Positions 22,101 to 31,184 of a DNA stretch of 37,090 nt are shown here, piece after piece (positions within the stretch are counted from its first letter, which is position 1; each line of letters begins with the position of its first letter). This DNA comes from CAYVSF01 sp046482855 (GTDB lineage: Bacteria > Bacteroidota > Bacteroidia > Bacteroidales > UBA12077): positions 1 through 37,090 of the forward strand of contig JAWOEH010000026.1 of assembly GCA_046482855.1 (NCBI GenBank), given 5' to 3'. Below the pieces are notes generated by a model that was given only the letters and a program-made list of their open reading frames with translations, did not search any database and was not told the origin of the DNA. The position numbers and the translations under genes were made by a program.

Positions 22101-22934
22101 ATTAAGCAGTTGCTTCATAACTTTACTGTGAAGTATAAAGAGCTGGATGCAATTGCCAAACGTAAAAAGTACAACATTTCTATAGGTGATGAGCTGCCTG
22201 CCGGGATTGTTCAAATGGCCAAAGTTTATATCGCCAAGAAACGGAAAATTCGTGTAGGGGATAAGATGGCCGGACGTCACGGTAACAAAGGTATTGTTGC
22301 CAAAATTGTACGTGAAGCCGATATGCCATTTCTGGAAGACGGAACCCCTGTGGACATTGTTTTGAACCCACTGGGTGTGCCTTCAAGGATGAACTTGGGA
22401 CAGATTTATGAAACCGTATTAGGTTGGGCTGGTCAGAAACTGGGCTTAACTTTCGGAACGCCTATCTTCGATGGTGCTACTCTGGATGAAATTTCTGAGT
22501 ATACCGATAAGGCAGGGGTACCCCGATACGGTAAATCATACCTACATGATGGAGGAACGGGTGAACGATTCGACCAGCCTGCAACAGTAGGGGTGATTTA
22601 CATGCTGAAACTGGGGCACATGGTTGAAGATAAAATGCACGCGCGTTCTATCGGACCTTACTCGCTCATCACACAGCAACCCTTGGGTGGTAAAGCCCAG
22701 TTTGGAGGGCAGCGTTTTGGTGAGATGGAGGTATGGGCACTGGAGGCCTTTGGTGCATCCAATATCCTACAGGAGATCCTGACACTCAAATCAGATGATG
22801 TGAATGGTCGTGCCAAAGCTTACGAAGCTATCGTTAAAGGTGAATCGTTGCCGCAACCTGGCATTCCCGAGTCGCTTAATGTATTGCTTCATGAGTTGCG
22901 AGGCTTGTGCTTAAGCATTAATCTGACCAACTAA
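19119..22934 (+). CDS. rpoB: DNA-directed RNA polymerase beta subunit
   Basis: 1,271 residues, typical for Bacteroidota. The rifampicin-binding region (about residues 465-500) reads [20 protein letters not shown] and [20 protein letters not shown]; the positions usually altered in resistant strains (Asp516, His526 and Ser531, E. coli numbering) keep the sensitive-type residues. The C-terminal [21 protein letters not shown] is present. Lacks an SD; the start ATG 19119 gives the usual N-terminus ([22 protein letters not shown], split: [22 protein letters not shown]). It follows a strong attenuator and precedes another hairpin before rpoC. Confidence 0.98.
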   Translation: [1271 protein letters not shown]

Positions 22935-22942
22935 TATGTGAA

Positions 22943-22978
22943 AGAATGCCGTAAATCGGCATTCTATATCCTTTTTAT
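22943..22978 (+). terminator. Hairpin in the rpoB-rpoC gap
   Basis: AGAATGCCG (22943-22951) pairs perfectly with CGGCATTCT (22957-22965) around a 5-nt loop. A T-run (CTTTTTATG) begins only about 6 nt after the stem, so termination would be weak. It may act as an attenuator or an RNA-processing/stability element between the two subunits' coding regions. Confidence 0.6.
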
Positions 22979-23002
22979 GTAGTACATTTTAATTCTCAAC
23001 AT

Positions 23003-26000
23003 ATGTCATTCAGAAGAGAAAAAAAGGTAAAAAGCGATTTTACTAAGATCTCTATAGGTTTGGCCTCACCCGAGGAGATTTTAGAGCGCTCCAGTGGGGA
23101 AGTGCTTAAACCAGAAACCATCAATTATCGTACTTACAAGCCTGAGCGCGACGGATTATTTTGCGAACGTATTTTTGGTCCTGTAAAGGACTACGAGTGT
23201 CATTGCGGAAAATACAAGCGTATTCGTTATAAGGGCATTGTTTGCGACCGTTGTGGTGTAGAAGTTACCGAAAAGAAAGTTCGTCGTGAACGTATGGGGC
23301 ATATCTCCCTGGTTGTGCCTGTTGCACATATCTGGTATTTTCGTTCACTACCCAATAAAATTGGCTACCTGTTAGGCTTGCCAACAAAAAAGCTCGATAC
23401 CATTATTTATTACGAACGTTATGTCGTGATTAATCCTGGTATTAAGGCCCAAGATGGAGTTAAGTACCTCGACTTCTTAACGGAAGAAGAGTACCTGGAT
23501 ATTCTGGAAACGCTGCCTAAAGAGAATCAGTATTTAGATGATGACGATCCCAATAAGTTTATTGCGGATATGGGAGCTGAAGCCTTATACAGCTTGCTGC
23601 AACGCATCGATTTGGACGAAATGTCCTATACGTTGCGCCATAAGGCGAATACCGAAACTTCACAACAACGTAAAAACGAAGCACTGAAACGACTTCAGGT
23701 AGTGGAGGCTTTCCGTGCATCAAAAAATATTAATAATCCTGAATGGATGATTGTGAAGGTGGTGCCTGTTATTCCACCTGAATTGCGCCCATTGGTACCG
23801 CTGGATGGTGGCCGTTTTGCCACTTCTGATCTGAACGATCTTTATCGTCGTGTTATCATTCGTAATAATCGACTTAAACGACTGATTGAAATCAAAGCTC
23901 CTGAAGTGATCTTGCGGAATGAAAAACGTATGCTTCAGGAATCTGTTGATTCTCTTTTCGATAATTCGCGGAAATCTAATGCTGTTAAAACAGATTCCAA
24001 TCGTGCCCTGAAATCTTTAAGCGATAGCTTGAAAGGTAAGCAGGGACGTTTTCGTCAGAACTTGTTAGGTAAACGTGTCGACTATTCTGCACGTTCGGTA
24101 ATTGTTGTGGGCCCCGAGTTGCGCATGCACGAGTGCGGTATCCCAAAAGATATGGCGGCTGAGTTATACAAGCCATTTGTTATACGTAAGCTTATTGAGC
24201 GCGGTATCGTTAAGACGGTAAAATCTGCCAAGAAAATTGTTGACCGTCGCGATCCTGTGGTATGGGATATCCTTGAAAATGTGTTAAAGGGTCACCCTGT
24301 ACTTCTCAACCGTGCTCCAACACTTCACCGTTTAGGTATTCAGGCTTTTCAACCTAAATTGATTGAAGGGAAAGCCATTCAGTTACACCCGTTGGTGTGT
24401 ACCGCATTTAATGCCGACTTTGATGGCGACCAGATGGCTGTACACTTGCCTTTAGGGAATGCTGCTATTTTAGAAGCTCAAATGTTAATGCTTGCTTCGC
24501 ACAACATACTTAACCCTGCAAATGGTGCACCGGTTACGGTTCCTTCGCAGGATATGGTATTAGGTTTGTACTACATTACCAAACCCCGTCCAGGCGTTAA
24601 GGGCGAAGGCATAAGGTTCTATTCACCCGACGAAGTTACCATTGCATACAACGAAGGAGCTGTGGATCTTCACGCTACCATAAAGGTGAAAGTGGATGAT
24701 GTGGATAAAGAAGGTAACTTCATCAACCATATGATTGAAACCACTGTGGGGCGTGTGATTTTTAACCAACATGTACCTCGTGAAGCAGGGTATATTAATC
24801 AATTGCTAACCAAGAAATCGTTGCGTGATATTATCGGTATGGTATTGAAACATACCAGCGTTGATAAGACAGCCGATTTCCTTGATAATATTAAATCTCT
24901 GGGATACCAGATGGCCTTCCGCGGAGGATTGTCTTTTAACCTTGACGATGTAATTGTTCCGGCAGAAAAGATCCCCATGGTTGAGGATGGGTATGCCCAG
25001 GTGGAAGAGGTGTTGAATAACTATAATATGGGTTTCATCACCAATAACGAACGCTACAACCAGATAATTGATATCTGGACACACGTAAATGCCCGCCTTA
25101 CGCAAACACTCATGAAACAGCTTTCAAGCGATAACCAGGGATTTAACTCGGTTTACATGATGCTTGATTCAGGTGCAAGGGGTTCAAAGGAGCAGATTCG
25201 TCAGCTTTCTGGAATGAGGGGACTGATGGCTAAACCCCAAAAGTCAGGTGCTACAGGTGCCGAAATTATTGAAAACCCAATTCTTTCGAACTTTAAAGAG
25301 GGACTGTCAGTTCTTGAGTATTTTATTTCTACACACGGTGCTCGTAAAGGTCTTGCAGATACAGCGCTGAAAACTGCTGATGCTGGATATCTAACACGTC
25401 GTTTGGTTGATGTTTCTCAAGATGTGATCATTAACGAGCCGGATTGTGGTACATTACGTGGCCTGGTTGCTACCGCTATCAAAAAGAATGAAGAAGTGGT
25501 AGAGACCTTGTATGAACGGATATTAGGTCGTTCTACGGTACATGATGTCTATCATCCGCTTACCGGCGAGTTAATCATCGAATCCGGCGAGGAGATTGAT
25601 GAAAATGTTGCCCAGATAATTGAAGAATCACCTATTGAACAGGTGGAAATTCGTTCGGTACTTACTTGTGAAACCAAGAACGGTGTGTGTGCAAAGTGTT
25701 ACGGACGTAACCTTGCCACCGGAAAAATGGTGCAACGAGGCGAGGCTGTTGGTGTAATTGCTGCTCAGTCGATTGGGGAGCCTGGTACACAGCTTACGCT
25801 ACGTACTTTCCACGTTGGTGGTACCGCCTCCAATATTGCTGCCGAGTCAAGTATTATTACTAAATACGACGGTATTGCCGAAATCGATGAATTGCGGACC
25901 GTTGAACGTACCAACGAAGAAGGGGAGAAAAACGACGTTGTAGTAGGTCGTTTGGCTGAATTGAAAGTGGTTGATAAGAATACCAATATTGTTCTTACTA

Positions 26001-27256
26001 CGCACAATATACCCTACGGTTCTAATCTGTATATTAAGAATGGCCAGGAAGTGAAGAAAGGTCAAACTATTTGCGATTGGGATCCCTATAATGCAGTAAT
26101 TGTCTCCGAAGTAAAAGGTAAGGCTGTATTTAAAAATCTTATTGATGGTGTTACTTACAAAGAGGAGTCAGATGAGCAAACTGGTTTCCGCGAGAAAGTA
26201 ATTATCGAGACACGTGATAAGAAGAAGAATCCTGAGTTACAAATTGTGAATGCCGAGGGGGAAGTGATGAAAACCTATAACTTACCTGTAGGCGCTCACG
26301 TGAATTTGGAAGAGGGCGTACAGATTAAGACTGGCGACATTCTTGCTAAAATACCTCGCGCTGTAGGTAAATCGGGTGATATCACGGGTGGTTTGCCACG
26401 TGTTACTGAGCTCTTCGAAGCACGTAACCCATCAAATCCGGCTGTTGTGTCTGAAATTGATGGAGAGGTGAGTTTCGGAAAGATCAAACGTGGTAATCGT
26501 GAAGTTATCGTAAAATCAAAAGGCGGCGACCTGAAAAAGTATCTCGTACCCTTGTCGAAACAAATTTTGGTACAAGAAAACGATTATGTGCGTGCTGGCA
26601 TTCCATTGTCCGATGGCGCGATTACCCCTGCTGACATTCTTTCAATTAAGGGACCTACACAGGTACAAGAGTACATTGTAAATGAGGTTCAGGAGGTATA
26701 TCGTCTGCAAGGTGTGAAGATCAACGATAAGCACTTTGAGGTTATTGTTCGACAGATGATGCGTAAAGTTATCATTGTTGATCCAGGAGATACAAAATTC
26801 CTTGAAAAGCAGATTGCCGATAAGATTGAGTTCATGAACGAAAACGACTGGATTTTTGATAAGAAAGTTGTTACTGAAGAGGGCGATTCGAATGAGATCA
26901 AACCAGGGATGATTGTTACGGCTCGTCAATTGCGAGATGTTAACTCTGTACTGCGCCGTAAGGATTTGAAATTGGTGGAAGCACGGGATGCAGTTCCGGC
27001 AACATCGAGTCAGATATTGCAAGGGATTACACGTGCAGCCCTGCAAACCAAGAGCTTTATGTCAGCTGCTTCTTTCCAGGAAACAACCAAAGTCCTTAAC
27101 GAGGCTGCTATTCATGGCAAAAAAGACAACCTTCAGGGACTCAAAGAGAATGTAATTGTAGGACACAAGATTCCAGCAGGTACCGGCCTTCGTGAATACG
27201 AGAACCTCATTGTGGGTTCTGCCGATGAGTACGACCGTATGGTTAAAGATAAATAA
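23003..27256 (+). CDS. rpoC: DNA-directed RNA polymerase beta' subunit
   Basis: 1,417 residues. Zinc site 1 uses Cys66, Cys68, Cys81 and Cys84 (CHCGKY...CDRCG). The catalytic Mg motif NADFDGD is at 470-476. Zinc site 2 uses Cys815 and Cys889/896/899 (CETKNGVCAKC). The trigger-loop region contains GEAVGVIAAQSIGEPGTQLT. Forms the active centre with RpoB. No split or large lineage insertion is obvious. DUF3467 follows after 7 bp. Confidence 0.98.
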   Translation: MSFRREKKVKSDFTKISIGLASPEEILERSSGEVLKPETINYRTYKPERDGLFCERIFGPVKDYECHCGKYKRIRYKGIVCDRCGVEVTEKKVRRERMGHISLVVPVAHIWYFRSLPNKIGYLLGLPTKKLDTIIYYERYVVINPGIKAQDGVKYLDFLTEEEYLDILETLPKENQYLDDDDPNKFIADMGAEALYSLLQRIDLDEMSYTLRHKANTETSQQRKNEALKRLQVVEAFRASKNINNPEWMIVKVVPVIPPELRPLVPLDGGRFATSDLNDLYRRVIIRNNRLKRLIEIKAPEVILRNEKRMLQESVDSLFDNSRKSNAVKTDSNRALKSLSDSLKGKQGRFRQNLLGKRVDYSARSVIVVGPELRMHECGIPKDMAAELYKPFVIRKLIERGIVKTVKSAKKIVDRRDPVVWDILENVLKGHPVLLNRAPTLHRLGIQAFQPKLIEGKAIQLHPLVCTAFNADFDGDQMAVHLPLGNAAILEAQMLMLASHNILNPANGAPVTVPSQDMVLGLYYITKPRPGVKGEGIRFYSPDEVTIAYNEGAVDLHATIKVKVDDVDKEGNFINHMIETTVGRVIFNQHVPREAGYINQLLTKKSLRDIIGMVLKHTSVDKTADFLDNIKSLGYQMAFRGGLSFNLDDVIVPAEKIPMVEDGYAQVEEVLNNYNMGFITNNERYNQIIDIWTHVNARLTQTLMKQLSSDNQGFNSVYMMLDSGARGSKEQIRQLSGMRGLMAKPQKSGATGAEIIENPILSNFKEGLSVLEYFISTHGARKGLADTALKTADAGYLTRRLVDVSQDVIINEPDCGTLRGLVATAIKKNEEVVETLYERILGRSTVHDVYHPLTGELIIESGEEIDENVAQIIEESPIEQVEIRSVLTCETKNGVCAKCYGRNLATGKMVQRGEAVGVIAAQSIGEPGTQLTLRTFHVGGTASNIAAESSIITKYDGIAEIDELRTVERTNEEGEKNDVVVGRLAELKVVDKNTNIVLTTHNIPYGSNLYIKNGQEVKKGQTICDWDPYNAVIVSEVKGKAVFKNLIDGVTYKEESDEQTGFREKVIIETRDKKKNPELQIVNAEGEVMKTYNLPVGAHVNLEEGVQIKTGDILAKIPRAVGKSGDITGGLPRVTELFEARNPSNPAVVSEIDGEVSFGKIKRGNREVIVKSKGGDLKKYLVPLSKQILVQENDYVRAGIPLSDGAITPADILSIKGPTQVQEYIVNEVQEVYRLQGVKINDKHFEVIVRQMMRKVIIVDPGDTKFLEKQIADKIEFMNENDWIFDKKVVTEEGDSNEIKPGMIVTARQLRDVNSVLRRKDLKLVEARDAVPATSSQILQGITRAALQTKSFMSAASFQETTKVLNEAAIHGKKDNLQGLKENVIVGHKIPAGTGLREYENLIVGSADEYDRMVKDK

Positions 27257-27263
27257 GAAGGAT

Positions 27264-27593
27264 ATGGCAGATAACGAAAATACAAAGAAGAAGGGACAAT
27301 TGAATGTGAATTTGAATGAGGAAGTTGCAGAAGGGGTTTACGCCAACTTAGCTGCAATTACGCATTCAAGTGCCGAGTTTGTTCTCGATTTCATTCGTGT
27401 GATGCCCGGTATGCCCAAAGCGGAAGTGAAGTCCCGTATCATTCTTACCCCTGAGCATGCAAAGCGATTTATGCATGCCCTTCAGGATAATATCGATAAG
27501 TATGAGCAAATACATGGGCCTATAAAATCCAAAGGCGATGGAGGTAGTAATATGCCGCCTATGTCCTTTGGAGGACCTACCGCACAAGCTTAA
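27264..27593 (+). CDS. DUF3467 domain protein
   Basis: 109 residues from ATG 27264; starts farther upstream would overlap rpoC. Contains QLNVNLNEEVAEGVYANLAA, SAEFVLDFIRVMPG and a C-terminal stretch with proline, methionine and glycine (NMPPMSFGGPTAQA). This is the DUF3467 family, small cytosolic proteins found right after rpoC in Bacteroidota; function unproven. The fixed position suggests co-expression with, and perhaps a role near, RNA polymerase (inference). AAGGAT just upstream is too close to the ATG for a normal SD. Confidence 0.9.
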   Translation: MADNENTKKKGQLNVNLNEEVAEGVYANLAAITHSSAEFVLDFIRVMPGMPKAEVKSRIILTPEHAKRFMHALQDNIDKYEQIHGPIKSKGDGGSNMPPMSFGGPTAQA

Positions 27594-27596
27594 TAG

Positions 27597-27635
27597 AAAA
27601 CAAAAGAGCGTCCGACAAGACGCTCTTTTGTTTTT
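27597..27635. terminator. Bidirectional terminator between DUF3467 and cstA
   Basis: AAAACAAAAGAGCGTC (27597-27612) pairs perfectly with GACGCTCTTTTGTTTT (27619-27634), 16 bp with a 6-nt loop. The A-rich and T-rich flanks give a U-tract on both strands, so it can end both the rpoBC transcript and the convergent cstA transcript. Confidence 0.9.
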
Positions 27636-27647
27636 ATTGCATTTGTT

Positions 27648-29090
27648 TTAATCCTGTGAAACTTTTCGGGTTCGTACCAGAAACAGGACCAATATAAATA
27701 TGCCTGTGCCCAGTCCCAACGGATAGCCATATTGAGTAGGTAAAGCCAATCCTCCATTAATATGGGGGGCCACCAGCATGTATGTGATACAAACAACTGT
27801 TAAGAATAACGCAGGGATTGATAAATACCAGTGGGGTTTCCCCTTTTTTACCAGATACATGGCAGCTGTCCAGAGTACGATAACGGCTAAAATTTGGTTG
27901 GATAAACCCAGGTATTTCCAGATGGTGGCAAAGGTCATTTGCGATAGGGCAAAGCCTACAATGAAGAGCGGAATACTTACAATCAGCCTGTTTTTGAGTG
28001 CGCCTTGACTAAATTTGAATACATCGGCAATGGTGAGGCGAGCACTTCTGAAAGCTGTGTCGCCAGTTGTTATGGGGCAAGCAATTACCCCAATGATGGC
28101 AAATCCAGCCCCTATTTTCCCTAGCCAGCTGGTACTGATTTCTGTAACTACCCAAGCCGGATTGTGCCCCTCAATAGCCATTGCTTCGGCAAGCTTTTCC
28201 GGGCCTCCAAAGAAATTCATAGCCGCGGTGGCCCATATCATGGCAACAATGCCTTCAGCTACCATTGCGCCATAGAAGGCTTGTCGTCCATGTTTTTCTT
28301 TTTTTAAGCAGCGTGCCATTAAGGGTGCCTGTGTGGAGTGAAAGCCTGAAATGGCACCGCATGAGATCACAATAAACATCATGGGAAAGAGCAAATTTTT
28401 ATCCGGATTGATATGGAAATTTTGAAAAGAGTGCCAACCCAATTCTGAAAGGACTAAACTGCCATTAACTCCTTTCCAAACCATTGCACCTCCAATCCCA
28501 ATGGCCATTATCAACAAAGCTCCACCAAAAAATGGGTAGATGCGTCCAATTATTTTGTTTATAGGCAACAAGGTAGCAATTAAATAATAGGCAAAAATGG
28601 CGTATAGCCACATGGATTTTCCTACCCCTGTAAATGTATAAAGTAAACCTGCGGGTCCGGTAACAAAAGCAATTCCCACAAAAATAAGAAGCAAAATGGT
28701 AAATATTCTAAGGAATTGTTGAAATCCCGGTCCCAGGTATTTCCCGACAATTTCAGGCAGGCTGGCTCCGCCGTTACGAATGGAAAGCATTCCGGAAAAA
28801 TAGTCGTGTACGGCTCCCATAAAAATACAGCCTATTACAATCCATATGTAGGCCATGGGACCATATAAAGCACCCAAAACCGCCCCAAAAATGGGACCTA
28901 GCCCTGCAATGTTCAGAAATTCAATGATAAATATTTTCCACAAAGGCATGGGAATATAATCAACACCATCGGGCGTCTTTATAGCTGGGGTAGGCGCTTG
29001 GGGAGCTATCCCGAAAAAGCGTTCAATAAAGCGTCCATACACCAAGTAGCCCGCTATTAACAGCGTAATGCTAATCAGGAAGGTTATCAT
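27648..29090 (-). CDS. cstA: Carbon starvation protein CstA family transporter
   Basis: 480 residues, about 12 transmembrane helices, cytoplasmic membrane. Family motifs include GVDYIPMPLWKIFIIEFLNIAG, split here as GVDYIPMPLW and KIFIIEFLNIAG, then GPIFGAVLGALYGP, GAVHDYFSGMLSIRNGGASL and GAISGFHSTQAPLMARC. The family covers CstA and BtsT, peptide and pyruvate/proton symporters induced on carbon limitation. This is the shorter form (E. coli CstA is about 700 residues): the C-terminal portion of the long form is missing, not through a frameshift but as is usual for this lineage. It has its own strong promoter, divergent from etfB, and shares a terminator with DUF3467. Confidence 0.9.
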   Translation of the reverse strand: MITFLISITLLIAGYLVYGRFIERFFGIAPQAPTPAIKTPDGVDYIPMPLWKIFIIEFLNIAGLGPIFGAVLGALYGPMAYIWIVIGCIFMGAVHDYFSGMLSIRNGGASLPEIVGKYLGPGFQQFLRIFTILLLIFVGIAFVTGPAGLLYTFTGVGKSMWLYAIFAYYLIATLLPINKIIGRIYPFFGGALLIMAIGIGGAMVWKGVNGSLVLSELGWHSFQNFHINPDKNLLFPMMFIVISCGAISGFHSTQAPLMARCLKKEKHGRQAFYGAMVAEGIVAMIWATAAMNFFGGPEKLAEAMAIEGHNPAWVVTEISTSWLGKIGAGFAIIGVIACPITTGDTAFRSARLTIADVFKFSQGALKNRLIVSIPLFIVGFALSQMTFATIWKYLGLSNQILAVIVLWTAAMYLVKKGKPHWYLSIPALFLTVVCITYMLVAPHINGGLALPTQYGYPLGLGTGIFILVLFLVRTRKVSQD

Positions 29091-29116
29091 AAGGCTGGCA
29101 CGTTAAAAATTATATT

Positions 29117-29147
29117 CAAAGATAAAGTGAATTCCCTCTGACACAAA
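29117..29147 (-). promoter_or_regulatory. Promoter of cstA
   Basis: On the minus strand, TTTG (29147-29144), 19 nt, then TATCTTTG (29124-29117): full match to both Bacteroidota boxes. Predicted start near 29111, about 20 nt ahead of the ATG. Confidence 0.72.
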
Positions 29148-29171
29148 TGCCAAACATCATGCTTTGTGGTT

Positions 29172-29203
29172 TTTGTTTTCTAGGCATCTTATTTTTATAT
29201 TTG
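29172..29203 (+). promoter_or_regulatory. Promoter of the etfBA-ACAD operon
   Basis: TTTG (29172-29175), 20 nt, then TATATTTG (29196-29203). Full match to consensus; start expected near 29209, about 32 nt before etfB. The 24 bp between this and the cstA -33 box hold part of an inverted repeat CACAAA (29142-29147)/TTTGTG (29163-29168). Confidence 0.75.
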
Positions 29204-29240
29204 TCAACTTCGAAACCAATCATTAAGAAAAATCAGACAC

Positions 29241-30113
29241 ATGAAGGGATTAAAAATTGTTGTACTGGCGAAGCAAGTTCCTGATACACGAAATGTAGGG
29301 AAAGATGCAATGAAAGCAGACGGAACAGTGAATCGCGCTGCGTTGCCAGCCATCTTCAACCCCGAAGATTTGAATGCGTTGGAACAGGCATTACGCCTGA
29401 AAGACCGATATGAAGGCACAACTGTTACGGTGCTTACCATGGGCCCCGGCAGAGCTGCCGAAGTGATCCGAGAAGCCCTCTACCGAGGAGCCGACAATGG
29501 GTATCTTTTAACCGACCGCAAATTTGCCGGATCCGATACATTAGCTACCTCCTATGCATTGGCCTTGGCTGTTAAGCAAATGGATTTTGATGTCGTGTTT
29601 GCCGGTCGACAGGCTATTGATGGCGATACTGCACAAGTAGGACCACAGATTGCCGATAAATTGAATTTACCTCAGATAACCTATGCCGAGGATGTGCTGG
29701 CAGCAGAAGATGGAAGCATACAAATTAAACGCCGTTTGGAAAGTGGTGTAGAGGTTGTGGAAAGTTCATTACCCACATTAATTACTGTGCATAGCTCCGC
29801 TCCTGAATGTAGGACACGCAACGCTAAGTTTGTTATGAAGTATAAGCATGCACGTACAATGGGGGAATTGCAGGATGCTTCAGAGGATTACCTGCAACTG
29901 CAAAAGGATCGTCCTTATCTGACTATCAATGAATGGAGTGTTGATGATATCCAGGCCGATGAGGTGCATTTGGGGTTGTCTGGCTCACCCACAAAAGTGA
30001 AGAAGATTGAGAATGTTGTTTTCAAAGCTAAAGAAGCCAAAATTTTGGAGGGCCAAGAGCACGAAATCGATAGTTTAATTCAGGAACTAATGGCTAACCA
30101 CACCATTGGTTAG
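29241..30113 (+). CDS. etfB: Electron transfer flavoprotein subunit beta
   Basis: 290 residues. N-terminal KIVVLAKQVPDT and the loop GRQAIDGDTAQVGPQ at 122-136. The mammalian-type ETF has a different sequence at that loop; the DGDTAQVGPQ form is the one seen in butyryl-CoA dehydrogenase-linked (electron-bifurcating) and FixA-type ETFs, as far as I recall. Forms a heterodimer with EtfA, carrying electrons between the acyl-CoA dehydrogenase encoded two genes downstream and either ferredoxin/NADH or the quinone pool. First gene of a three-gene operon with its own promoter. Longer than the human subunit (255), through a C-terminal extension. Confidence 0.93.
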   Translation: MKGLKIVVLAKQVPDTRNVGKDAMKADGTVNRAALPAIFNPEDLNALEQALRLKDRYEGTTVTVLTMGPGRAAEVIREALYRGADNGYLLTDRKFAGSDTLATSYALALAVKQMDFDVVFAGRQAIDGDTAQVGPQIADKLNLPQITYAEDVLAAEDGSIQIKRRLESGVEVVESSLPTLITVHSSAPECRTRNAKFVMKYKHARTMGELQDASEDYLQLQKDRPYLTINEWSVDDIQADEVHLGLSGSPTKVKKIENVVFKAKEAKILEGQEHEIDSLIQELMANHTIG

Positions 30114-30139
30114 TAACGTAAAATTCAAAACGCACAACA

Positions 30140-31159
30140 ATGAATAACGTTTTTGTATATTGTGAGATAGAGGATGGCCACGTGGCAGATGTGAGCCTGG
30201 AATTACTGACCAAAGGACGATCATTAGCTAATCAGATAGATGCTAAACTTGAAGCGATAGCTATTGGCCATGATCTTAAAGGGATTGAGAAGCAGATCTT
30301 ACCTTATGGAGTAGATGTACTGCATATAGCCGATAATAAGGCGCTGGCCCCGTTTCGTACTTTGCCCCATGTGGCCATTGTAAAAGAGGTTTTTAAGAAG
30401 GAACAACCAGAAATTGCTCTGTTTGGTGCCACCTCTGTGGGGCGAGACCTGGCTCCCCGCATAGCCTCAGCACTTGAGTGTGGTCTTACTGCCGATTGTA
30501 CCAGCCTGGAAATTGGCGATCACTTTGATAAGAAGGCAAACAAAGAATATAAAAATATCCTTTACCAAATACGTCCGGCCTTTGGGGGTAATATTATTGC
30601 TACCATTATCAACCCTGAAACACGACCTCAACTAGCTACTGTTCGCGAGGGGGTAATGAAAAAAGAGGAGGTATCTGCCTCTTATCCGGGAGAAGTCAAA
30701 ACAGTGGATGCCAAAAAGATTCTGACCCCGGAAATGGAGGCTGTAAAGATAATTGAGCGCCATATTGAAAAAAGTAAGGTAAACATTAAAAATGCCGGTA
30801 TTATTATTGCCGGAGGATATGGCGTTGGCTCAAAAGAGAATTTTGACTTATTATATGAATTAGCCGATGTGCTTGGAGGTGACGTGGGGGCTTCACGCGC
30901 TGCTGTTGATGCCGGATATGCTCCCCATGAGCGTCAGATTGGACAAACGGGTGTAACTGTACGTCCAAAACTTTACATCGCCTGTGGTATTTCCGGTCAG
31001 GTGCAACATACTGCAGGTATGGAGGAGTCGGCAATGGTGATTGCTATCAACACTGATAAAGAGGCTCCCATTAACAAAATTGCCGATTATGCAATTATGG
31101 GTGATGTGAGTGAGGTCATTCCTCGCATTATTGCCTCATACAAGAAAAATTCAAAATAA
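30140..31159 (+). CDS. etfA: Electron transfer flavoprotein subunit alpha
   Basis: 339 residues. N-terminal domain (MNNVFVYCEIEDGHVADVSLE, split after EIEDGH) with no [4Fe-4S] ferredoxin extension, followed by the C-terminal FAD domain: GGYGVGSKENFDLL from 225, GASRAAVDAGY (250-260), GQTGVTVRPKLYIACGISG (268-286), QHTAGM (289-294) and INTDKEAPI. These are the standard EtfA/FixB FAD-binding segments. Sits 26 bp after etfB and 25 bp before the dehydrogenase. Confidence 0.94.
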   Translation: MNNVFVYCEIEDGHVADVSLELLTKGRSLANQIDAKLEAIAIGHDLKGIEKQILPYGVDVLHIADNKALAPFRTLPHVAIVKEVFKKEQPEIALFGATSVGRDLAPRIASALECGLTADCTSLEIGDHFDKKANKEYKNILYQIRPAFGGNIIATIINPETRPQLATVREGVMKKEEVSASYPGEVKTVDAKKILTPEMEAVKIIERHIEKSKVNIKNAGIIIAGGYGVGSKENFDLLYELADVLGGDVGASRAAVDAGYAPHERQIGQTGVTVRPKLYIACGISGQVQHTAGMEESAMVIAINTDKEAPINKIADYAIMGDVSEVIPRIIASYKKNSK

Positions 31160-31184
31160 GCTTTCAACTTAAAAACGGAAGACA

